Below, piece by piece: positions 44,213 through 56,200 of a stretch of 64,000 bases of DNA. The notes beneath the pieces were generated by a model. The model did not search any database, was not told the origin of the DNA, and worked only from the letters and a program-made list of their open reading frames with translations. A program made the position numbers and the translations under genes. Where the stretch lies: contig CM056744.1 in assembly GCA_029851415.1 (NCBI GenBank), positions 15,445,268-15,509,267 on the forward strand, in the 5' to 3' direction. This stretch comes from Eretmocerus hayati. Its lineage: Eukaryota > Arthropoda > Insecta > Hymenoptera > Aphelinidae. Positions within the stretch are counted from its first letter, which is position 1. Every line of letters starts with the position of its first letter.

Positions 44213-47200
44213 TCAAGATAGAACCTTTCCGACTCTCTCTTTCAATTTGGTTGCCACCTTGTCGACTCTATTCTTCAATTTATATTCTAATTTTTCAATA
44301 CCTTTTTCCGAACCACCCTTGATCCCATCAACGAAATCACCGTCAATACCATCGATAACATTTGCAATGCCCTCACCTACTGGCTGTATTACATTCCTGT
44401 TCACAAATTCTGGTGCTACTTTTTCAAGTTGTTTGACCGTTTCGTTCACTGCACCAGATTCAAAAGTCTTGATTGCATTTACTGTGACATTTGCATATCC
44501 CTGTATTGAATTTTTTACTAAATGACCCGCTGTATCGATAACATTCTTAGCCGCATTTTGACCAGTTTCTATCGAGCCATTCGCTACCTGTGAAATTGTG
44601 TTCTTAGCAATATTATCCTCCATATAAATGACGCGTTTGAGAGAATCTTTTGATGTATCAGCTGCAAGACTGACTAAATCATCACCAACTTCTTCCCCTG
44701 TCTTTACTGAATCGTCAACGAAATCGTGAGCAGTTACTTTTACAGCAGTTGAAGCATTGTCTGTTATACCACTGGCAACTTGTTTTGTTAAATTTGTCGT
44801 TACATCAATGATACCATGAGTAAGATTTTTTGCTTTATTCATAAGTCCATCACCGACACCAGTCGCACGCCAAAGTCCAAAACCAGCGTTCCAGAAACTT
44901 TTGAATGTATTGCTCGTCGCATCGGCAGCATAGTCAAAGGTATTTTTTGCTTTCGAAGCGACATCATCAGTCACTTTATCAACTTTGGCCTTGCTGCTTT
45001 CTTTTATTTGTTCAACCGCCTCGGCAATAGCTTCTTTAGCCAATTCTTCTTCCTCTTTAGCTTTCTCTTCAACTCTATTCACTAAATTCTGTTGGGCAGC
45101 ATTGAAAACCTGATGGAGTCCGTCTGCGGTGGACTTACCAGCCTTACCTATTCCATCCTCAACTTGGGCGAATCCTTTTTTAGCACCATCAACAAAATTT
45201 GATGACAATTCGGACGCTTTCGATACTGCTTGGTCAGAAAAATCTTTGAAACCTTGTTCGAATTGATCAATCGCCACCTGAGCAGGGCTATTTTCTTCAT
45301 TTGGAAGAATATTTATCTTTGGTGGGGAGTCTATTGTTGGAACGTCCCATGAGATAAATTCACTCTTAAGACAGTCGTGATCGTGTTTCTTTTCTGTTAC
45401 GTTATGCATTTGGAGAGTTTGAACCAGGCCACTGACTGGACGGCCTTGATAAACTCGAAGATCCTTATTGATATCGAGATATAATCCCTCCGTACCGACA
45501 GGAGGCCAGTCTACTCCGAGTAGTTCATCATCGTCACCAACTGGCGTTGGTTTGCTGTGAAAATTGATGTTTTTATATGGTTAATCTCCATTTTGACTAT
45601 TTTGAGAGTCAATATTCTAAGACAAAGATATCAAAACCTAGCATACCCAGTTTTTATAAAATTTGCCCACATGTGAAGTAACCTTCTTCTGGTGAGGCTC
45701 ATGCTATCTTTTTGTGTGAGATCCTCTTGGAAAGGTCCGTTTGACAGATGCGTAGAGTCTGTTGAATCTGTTACCAAAATTATCACGAATGTTATTGGTT
45801 CTTGAGAATTCATCAATAAAGATTAATAGAATTTCAGTATTGCGTCAGAAAGTTTACACGAAATAGCTTTGGGAATTCTATGCCGTTTTTGAGTCCGTTG
45901 AATAAGGTAAAAGTGTACGGGCATGGGTTACTCGTGCAATCCGACTGTGCCCATTCACATTTCAAGTGAAAATTTCGATGATGCAAAGTTTGAGAAGAGT
46001 TGTCGAGTTATGACTATCATCTAACTTCTTATCAATAACTTGCTATTCATCCCAGTGATCCCACTACATAAGATTAGTGCAGAAAATAAAGGAACTGGGT
46101 AGAAGGTACCACCTAACCTCTATCATGAGTACATTTTTGTTCCCAACTCGAGTTCTAAGATATTGACATAGCACTCGCTGAAATTTAATAAATCTCGTCG
46201 ATGAGAGGGATTACGGCGAAATACGTCACATTTTTTGCAACATAGTCATATCAATTCAATTCAGTCTAGTAACACTAAGGAATAAAGTTTGAGAATTGGA
46301 AAGTCCCCTTGCGTATACATTTCGACATAGAAACCAAATCCGACCTCCGGTTGCCCCCACACGTCAGAATTTTTTTAAATCGCGAAAAAGTGATTTTACA
46401 AAAAATAGCGTATTTTGCATTTTTTTAAAATTTTTGAAGTTGGTGATCATTTAGCCGCGGAACTATCAATTGGTCTAAATGCTCACCAAGATATGTTTAC
46501 CTACGTATTTGAATCCGCTGAACATGATCCCGGTGAATTTAACACGCTACAATGTAACCGTAAAGCCGTATTATCTAATTAGATCTTCTAGTATCTGGAA
46601 AAAAGTCTGATTTCGTGAAGAATTTTCAAAGAATTATGAAACCGGCTATGATGAACCAATTTGAACGTTCGAGGTCGTATTTCCTTTATTTTGTTATATA
46701 TTCTTTGAGAAAAATGATTTCCCGGCACCAATGAGCAGAGTAGTTGCACGTGGTAGCCCAACATGGTCTTCCGACCCAAAATGATCGTGTAAACACGATC
46801 CAGTGGTTTGATCTCGGCTATTGAATTAGGATTTTTGTCTAGGGCAAGAAAATTCCTTAAATCAGGTTTTCACGGCTAGCAAAAAATTCTGGCTCGTTAG
46901 CTCAAAACGAACCACAGAATTTCGTCTAGATGGTCATTTTGCGTCGAAAAACCATGTTTGGGATACCCCGCGTAATGGAAATTTTTTTCCTCGTGATTTC
47001 AACACAGTAAAAATTATGCTGGTCTCTCTGTGTCGATCGGTGGGAAAAGTTGACTGATGACCTCAGTGAGTTTGCGGGTCGGACGGGTCCTTGTCACTGA
47101 AGTTTCAGTGAGCATCACTCAAATGGATCCCCGCAGACCTTATTCACTGAAGGTTTAGTGAGTATCACTGACGTTTTATGGATGCCCACTGATTCACCAG

Positions 47201-50200
47201 TGTGACAAACTGAACCGTCAGTGAATATGGTCTGCAAGGACCTTTGAAGTACTGAACTTTTAGTGAATTATCTTACTCATCCATCAGTGATGCTCACTGA
47301 AACTCCAGTGACGAGTACCCGTCCGACTCCCAAGGTCACCGAAATTCCAGCCTTCCTACCAATGACATCAGTGTAAATACACTGTTATTCCAATGAACAT
47401 ACACTGAAGTAGTCAGTCAAAGTTGATGTGGAATATACTAAAATCGAGTGACTCGTCACTGATTGACACGGAGAGAGTGGGCTCAAGATTGAATCTGGTA
47501 CTCACATTCTCCAAGTATGACATCATCTGACATATTCGCCGTATGCTTTGCATCTACTGTGTAGCCATAATAGTAAATAGGAGTTGTGAAGTTTCCAGCA
47601 TTGTCGATCAGATGCATCGGATCTTCTGAATACCGATAGTAATAGACTGGATATTCGTCATTTTCAGCTTTTATCAATCTCTCGCTTTCATCGACTCCGA
47701 ATGCGAAGAGAATATCGGTTGCTAGCTGCAAATTAGATAATGAATTATATTCAGTGATACAGAATTCGAGAAAAGTTCTTGGAGCGTGAAAATCTAGGCA
47801 CTTTTCTGTCGAGTACTTACGATCGTGAAAGATTTTGGTCCATTGTCCATTATGAGACCCTGCGTGCTTCCCAAGTACAAGTTATTCTCTAGAATCACTG
47901 TCCTGAGGAAATCCTTCATGTCTATTGAGTTGCCTGGAAGGAAGCAAGTAGATCCAAGGAAAAGTTAATGCCTGAATTTTGAAATAAATTTTGGAAGTAA
48001 TCCAAATTGGAGACTCGAAAAACTTCGAATCTTGCATAGAGGACGTCCGTTTTTAGACAGGCTGGGGGAGGGAGGACTAGTCGGAAATATGAATGACCTT
48101 TTTAACCCATGGGGGGGATATTACACGGATATTTGGACGTACGCTCGTTCGGAATCAAAAATCCAATCTTTCAATAATCGCGAGATATCTTGTATCCTAT
48201 TCGAACTGATTAGTACCAAATCCGTGAACCCGTGGGTTCTCCGATGTCCACCAACAATGCGAACTTTAAGTCGAAGTGTTCTATAGACTTGTTACTCATG
48301 TATTTTTTGACATGAGAACCGAATCCGTGGTCAGTTTTGTCTTCAACCTTCAGAACTTTTTAGGAAGCTTAAAAAGTGATCCAAGAGTTGAGGATAATTT
48401 TCAGCCTTTTTACATATATCTCATCAGATGCATGATGAGTGTATGGATTGATTTTAATCAGTTGTGTGGTGAGTGAAACTATATTTTTGACCTATTTTGT
48501 CCTACTGGAAACGATGCCGATAGTTTTGAGTCTCGAGAATGAATTGGAAGTGGGCTCTCTCTCTCTCTGCTGATGGATCTAGATTTCGTTCTCCATTCTG
48601 ATTTTTGAAAACTGCATCAACTAATCAATGCCTCACTTCCAATGTTATATGGACTTTCAAACCCACGGACATCTTGATGTGTTATTCGTGATTACTGATC
48701 GAAATATGCTATAAGAATTTTTTCGATCGACTGTGCGTAAAACACTGTTTTACGCACGTCAGTTTTCGTTCACTTTACGCCCAGTCGATCGAGAAACGTA
48801 TTTCGATACTCGGGCGTGAAGTTTTTTTGCTTTACTCGTGATAATTTCGACCCTCGCCAGGGCTCGGGCCGAAAACAATCACTCGAAAAGCAAAACCAAA
48901 CTTCCCACCCTCGGATCGAAAAATACTATTTCGACTGACCGGTCGAATGAAATCACACCTAGGTAACATTCTTCACAACTGGTAAAAATACATGAAAAAT
49001 ACATACTTCTATTCGTAACCCTCCCATTCGAACCTATCTTTACATTCATCTTTTATCTCAAATGTATGTAAACGGCTGGAAATGACCCTCTACTTTCGTT
49101 TAGAATTTTGGGTCTACCGGGAAATCCTGAAGGCTGGAGACAAAATTGACCACAAATTTGGTTTGTCCGTCAAATGATACAAGAAAAATAGGTCTTTACA
49201 AGACGTCGACTCCAAATTCGCATTATTGGCAGTTATTTGAGAGGTCACGCACGGTGGGCGAGAAGCAAGATTATCAGAAAAGAATGCCAAACAAATCGGC
49301 ATACGTGGCGCTTATCTATAAGTCAAGACAACGATTATCCCGTTTACCCTGAAATCGTAGCTGCTCGGTTTTTGAATTGCGAGCAAAATTGCGATTTCGG
49401 ATTTTTTTAATATGGGAAAATACATTGTAGAAATTCATCTATCAGGATCTGCCATGTCTCGCAGCAGCCACGGCTCTGGTGCATCTCGGGATTTTTCAAC
49501 GTACTTCGGCTTGTTTTGAAGCTCATTTCCCGAACTTCAATACGAAGTCTTGCACGTTGGAATCGAATGGAAGAGTCAAGCTGCACAGTTGAATGAGGTG
49601 GACGAGTTTGTTTTTTGAATCATTCGCATCTGAGCCATTCGAAGTATGATTTATCATCGAATTTTTTCACGTTGGAATCGAATTCGCGTTGTATTGTGTC
49701 CTTGAGAGTCAAGATCCTTCTTTGATTAACAAGAAACCAGTTCCCTGAAAAACACCATTTACTTGGAGTTGTTTTTCAATTTTCCAAATTGAAGATCTTG
49801 ATAGAAATACACGAGCATTATCCAAAATTGAACTCAGATTCGTGTTCCTCCTCGTATTTGTGAGAATATAATAAGTATTCTTGAAGTTGTCGATTGTTAT
49901 TTCAATGAAATGACTATATTCCGCTGATTCTAGATGAGGAGATGAAATATTGCAAGTCTCCCACCAACTCTACATGGGGTGACTCCATATTCGTGAGATT
50001 GAGTCCTTTTTTCAGCTTTCAATATAGGAAGCGCCACGGATAGTTGTAAATATGGCTTAAAATAAACCCTTAGCACGATCTCAAGATTTTTTTTATCCCG
50101 AATACGCTTCTGATAGAAATTGTGAGATGCAGATTTGAGCTGTTTTCATACTGAAATCAATCTTATCCTCAACGAGACGATGGCAAGCGCGTACGATCGA

Positions 50201-53200
50201 CCAGAGACACCGTAATCGTACTAATGGTGACTCAACTTGTTCTACATATCAAATACTTTGGGGCGAGGGTAACTTATTTAGATATGCCTCCAAGAACCCG
50301 GAATTCTTTTTACCAACACGAGACTTGATTAACTGAGTAAACTTATTTCCAGGATGATGCTAAGAATGTCATTCTAGAGTCTGGGCTACTACACGCTTCC
50401 GCCATGCACCTTTCAGGTTTTGCAATCCTTTAAAATCACATGTTTGGAAACTAAATACTCCGACTACACGGTGTTTCTGACTCATCATATAAGCTCACCA
50501 TCGAAACACGATTTTGAATTCAATTTTGAATAATGCTCGTGGAACGCTATCGAGATTTTTGATTCGGAAAGTTGAGAAAAATTCCGAGTGAATGGTGGAT
50601 TCAGCCAACTGGATTCTTGTGGATTGAAGAATGATCTTGATTCTCAGGGACATAACACAACACGAATTTGGCGGTGTTAACGTCAAAAAATACAATGATG
50701 AATCATAGTTTCGTTGGTAGGTATTCTAAAGTGAGACTTCATTGCACAGTGCCTCCGCTCGAGCACCATATAAAAGGTAAGTGTACCCAATTGTCCCCCC
50801 CCCCCCTTGAGCCGTTTGGCCAACAGTTTTGACCCACTTCAATATTTTCCAACGTATTTCTATGGTAGTTCATTCACGAGTTACTCCTGGCTCTTTCTTC
50901 TTTCAATGATGACTGACGTGAAATTGCACGAGAAATCCGAGAAAAATATGAGATTCAACGAAAAATTAGTTCTAATGCCCGACAAATGAATTTTCCTGAA
51001 ATGAATTACTATTTTGAGGTCATTTAGTGTTTTCCGAATTTGATAATATTCTATTCGTGAAATTGAGCTTTTTCATGTTAGAATGTGCTTTCCGGATATC
51101 TCCTCTGCATATTGGTTTTTCTAAACGAGTGAGGAATCAGCCAAAAGTTCGAAAAATCACTTGTTTGGAAATCTGAAAACTAATGATAGGGCGCTAAACC
51201 GGCATGGATCTGTTTTGGAGCCTAAAGAACTGTGCTCTGCATTTTTCTCCATCACATACAATGCGTGCTCAGAGTGATAAGAAATTCCCTGACCCTCGAC
51301 CAAAAACCTGGTGATATTAAATAGAATGGCTCAGATGCGAATAATCCAAAAAACAAACTCGTCCTCCTCATTCAACTGTGCAGCTTGACTCTTTCATCCG
51401 ATTCCAACGTGCAAGACTTCGTATTGAAGCTCGGGAAATGAGCTTCAAAACAAGCCTAAGTACGTTGAAAAATCCCGAGATGCACCAGAGCCGTGGCTGC
51501 TGCGAGACATGGCAGATCCTGATAGCTGAATTTCTACAATGTATTTTCCCGTATTAAAAAATCCGAAATCGCAATTTCGCTCGCAATTCAAAAATCGAGC
51601 AGCTACGATTTCAGGGTAAACGGGATAATCGTTGTCTTGACTTATAGATAAGCGCCACGTACGCCGATTTGTTTGACATTCTTTTCTGATAATCTTGCTC
51701 CTCGCCCACCGTGCATGGGTTCACGAATTTGGTACCTTGGATTTATTCATTCTTCAAACCAACGGGATCTGGGGTTCTACTGCGTTAAATTAACTTCCTC
51801 GAGTGGTCATTCCGGAGGAATTTACATCGGCTATCGATTAGAAATATTTGGAGATGTTAATGTAGAAGGGTGCGCATGTGCAGAAGGTGCAAATTACTGA
51901 ACAGAAATTGACTCCAAGAATAGTTTTTCTTGCATATTTGACCGATTTCCACCTCAAAAGATGATATCTCTCAAATTGATTTTCCATGTGAAATGAACCG
52001 GTAAACACCATTGAGTGGTTTCCTATGCAACGTCTAATTTATAGATTGGAGTATTAGAAATAAATTTTGAGTTTTTGGAAATTTTTCTTGGTCTCAATCA
52101 AAAGCTGTCGCGATGAGAATGTTCTTCCTTGAACCGTCAACGTTTCAAGAATTTGCCAAAAAGTATCAGATTGATTCATTAAAATGCGTCAGAGTGCGAT
52201 CTAATTGATCAAACGCCGACTCCTATCCTTCTTCACAGGGTTTTTAGGGTGCCGTATGAAATATTCGGGGGAGACCATGTGACCTAAAAACTCCGTATTC
52301 CGACTACTTTTGTATAGGAAAATGAATGAAATGGCTTCGGGGACATCACTGACAAGGGCCGATTTACCATGCTCACCCGCCTATAGTCCCTCTAGTTTCA
52401 ATGGTAACCATTTTACGCCTGCGTGTACGAGACCCAACTATGATATCTAATCCCGAGTCTAATCCCTTATATTGAGAGTTTTGCAATAGACATGCTGAGC
52501 TGAGATTACGCTTACAAGCCCAGTTGCAAAGTATACTAACCCATAATTCGAAGATTTTTGATTGGGTTACAATGTTTTCAAGCTCACTCAACTTACTTTC
52601 AGAGAATGAAGCAGCATCGGATAATGCATAACCAGTGATGTGCGGACCCTTCAGAAACTTGCCCTCTCTTAACCTTTTAAAAGCGCATTCTGTTATGAAT
52701 TTTTCTTGGCCTTTAGCAACATCAGTCATCTCCAATGACGGTCTGAATGGTAGCTGAAATTTGAAACAATCATGAGATCTGTCCTCACTCGACAACTAGA
52801 ATCTTAAATAATAACTTTTTGTTTGAGCTTTGCTGGTATACTCAATAGTGAAGACAACTTGTCTTATGACTGTTGCAACAGCCCAACTTGGATCAGAGTA
52901 CGGGAGACCGGTTCCGTTTGGATCTAGACATTTTTAACAAGAGCAAACATGGCACAAAATTATTGATTTCAATTTCTTGTGTTGATTTTGAATCTTCAAC
53001 GAATATAAGATGAATTCCAACTGCATCCTTCAAGACTAAAACACCGTATTTACCTGTTCATGAGACGCACCAAAAAATTAGTTCGAGCAGCCATAAGAGG
53101 GATGGGTCTTGTCTATAGGTACACTTCACGTGTGTTTCCCCACTTTTCCACAATTTCTACTCATAGAAAATGGGTTGAGTTTTATCTACAGTGCGTCTTA

Positions 53201-56200
53201 TATGTACAGGTGAATACGTTACTCTTCGATAGGGCTTGAATTCTATCGTCAATTGCTAAATGTCTTACAAAGGCAGTTCTTTACTGGCAAAAACTTTGCG
53301 CAAAATAATTATATTACTCTCTGTCTAATCACATTCATCCAACAGCACATCCACTCTTCATAAATGTTTCCAATTTGGATCCTTACAGAAGTCAGTAAAC
53401 TTACTTCAGTATCCAAATCTTTTGATTTTCGAACAATCTCATTGGCATCAGCTTTGAGAAGAGCTTGAAGTAGCTCATCCTTACTTGAAGGACGAAATCC
53501 TAACTTGTGTCCAAGTTGTTTTGCATAAAGTTCCGCATCCTTAGATTTTTGGAAGCCCCAATAGAGGCATAGTGGCGATCCGCTCATACTGATCGATTGT
53601 TGGAATAAGCCTGCGGGAAAATTTCATTTCCGGTACATAATCCCGTATAAATCTTGCTTGAATTAATGGTCCAAGTGATTTCGTTGATTGTTTCATTCAA
53701 GTTTTACGTATATAAGAGTCTTTCCATCAGGTTCCTTTTGAACTTACACTACTGCAGAACATTTTTCCGAAAAACTTCTATTAAATGGTTGAATGAGAAA
53801 TTTCAACCATTTGGTTGAAAACTCAACCTACACTGTAAAAAATTTCTGTGGGAAAACACAGTTCGGTCCTGGTCGGATTTTTATCCAGTCGCGAACACTG
53901 TGAGTTGACAACACGCTTGGGAAATCACAGTGCATGACTGTACAGCTGTGCGTAGTCACCACCGAGTTTGGGGTTATACCAGCGGCGCTGTGCTCTCACA
54001 GCTGAACAGTGAAAATCCACCTGTCGACAGGTTTATCACAAGGGCGTGAAGCATAACAAAACAGAAAAACCTCACCCGTCCCTTGCGATCACATACCAAT
54101 AACCCAGTAAATCGTTTAAATTGTAGGAGTGTATTGAGGATTTGATGTATAGCTCTGATCTGAAGAGTTGCACAATGAGGAGTAGATTCATAGAGAAGTG
54201 CGACTCATCTATAAGGTGCACCCCTCGAAGATGACGCCGACGACTCGGAGCAGCGAGCTTCAACGCGGGTTATGGCGGGATTCGAGCGTTCTCTCTCGCG
54301 CCGACTGCCTCGCCGCGCCGTGTGGCGCCGTGCTGCGGCGGATTCACAGATCACTTGGGTTTTGCTCAGCGAGACGGGGAAAACACAGTTCGGTGCAATG
54401 CAAAACCCACGTTTCGCGTTGTGAAATACCAGTACTCGAGACTGGATAAAAAACCGACCCGGTACGATCACGGTGTTTTCACAGTTACGCCTGTGGATCC
54501 TCCGACAAAATAGAGCTCTGACAGGGTTCAACATTGGGATTACCCAGTACTAAAGTGGAAATTCACACAGAAATTTTTTACAGTGTATTTGATTGAAAAA
54601 GTAATCAGCGCTTTCACACAATTTGTTGGATTTTTCATCCAATCGGCTGATTGAATTTTCCATCCAACCGGTTGGTTGAAGCTTCTTATAAAAATTTTTA
54701 CAGTGTTATACTTTCATCATATTTTCCACGAGGGAAAGCATAGATGATTTCTGTTTGGGTATCCCATGATAATGGGATAGATTAAGGTTCCGTATTCTAA
54801 ATTTTGAGGTAAAATTTTCCGGTAAATTTTACCGCAAAAGCCGGCATCGGTGGCGCTCTGTTGGTAACCTGTAAAATTTGCCGCATTTTCTGCAGTTCGC
54901 TGTTCGCAGTTTGCCGTGTTATAGCGTTGCCGATGGCATTTGCCGGAAGAAACACGGCAAACCGCGACGGTCACCCGACAGCAAATGCGGCAAATTTTAC
55001 AGGTTACCGATAGAGCGCCACCGATGCCGGCAAAATTTAGAATACGGCCCAGGTGTATCGACTGAGGTGGATCTCAAAAATTTTTCGTAAAAAATGTGCG
55101 AAGGAATTGAAGTCTTGTTACCTGCTGACATGTCAGATATGAGATGGAGATAAACAGATACAGCACCAGCAGTATCACCAACAATTGTCACTTGATTTGG
55201 ATCTCCTCCAAAATTTGCAATATTCTTTTGAACCCATTTCAATGCCATATTTTGATCTTTGAGTCCCGCATTTCCTGATGCATCATCGTGATGCAAATTT
55301 AGGAATCCTGAAAGAATATATCCTCTCCGTCACGTATTCTTCGTGGGTTACAGTTTTTTTTTATGGAAGTTCATAGTGTATAATTCATTGGGTCTCACCA
55401 AAAGCCCCTAACCGATAATTGAACGTAACCACAACTACATCTTCTTGAACCATTAAATCTGGTCTGAATAGTGTGATACTCGAATCGCCATTTCTAAAAG
55501 CACCTCCGTGTATCCATACCATCACAGGATAAGATTTATCTCCAGGAAAGTCGGTCTGACAATTGATATTTTGTCAATTTAGTTGATAGGATTTAAAAAG
55601 TTATAGAGTCAAGGGATGGAATATGCAATTAAAATTACCCATGGGGTGTAAACATTGATGTATAAGCAGTCTTCTACGCCAATTATATCGAGAGTTTTCA
55701 CATCTATCTGCTTACATTTTGGTGATTCTAGAATCATGTTCAATGGCTCTTCCCAGGAGTCAACCTCTTCCGGTGGCTTGGAATTGATGAAAATGAATTA
55801 TAGATTTAGTCATCTGATAACAAAGATGAGAGTAAAGAGTGGGATGTAGAGTGAAATTTCTGGTGTTTTTCGTTATAATTCTTCAAAAAATCTTGCATTA
55901 TCTTGATGAATAATTTACAAGATAACTATATCGTAGATGTCAAGCTTCTCTAACACATGGCTCATGGGTACATTCTATGTAATTCCATTAGATTGAGTAG
56001 ATAATTGACGTATTCAAATTCATACAGGATGATAGTTATTGAAATTAGCTTTTGAGTTGGCTTATTCTCTTATAGTACCTGCTATGATTGTAAAAAAGTT
56101 GAATGAAATTATTCCCACGCTCGCAAGATGAATGATGGATTAAAAATTTTTTAGAGCACTACTATCTGATGCTATATAGATCAAAAATATTTTCCTCAAG

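Noticed and set aside
45409..45554. Start of an independent gene at the Met at 45409
   Set aside because: The frame is open upstream to an acceptor at 45554 and encodes the conserved end of the esterase fold in phase with exon 9, so the Met is internal.
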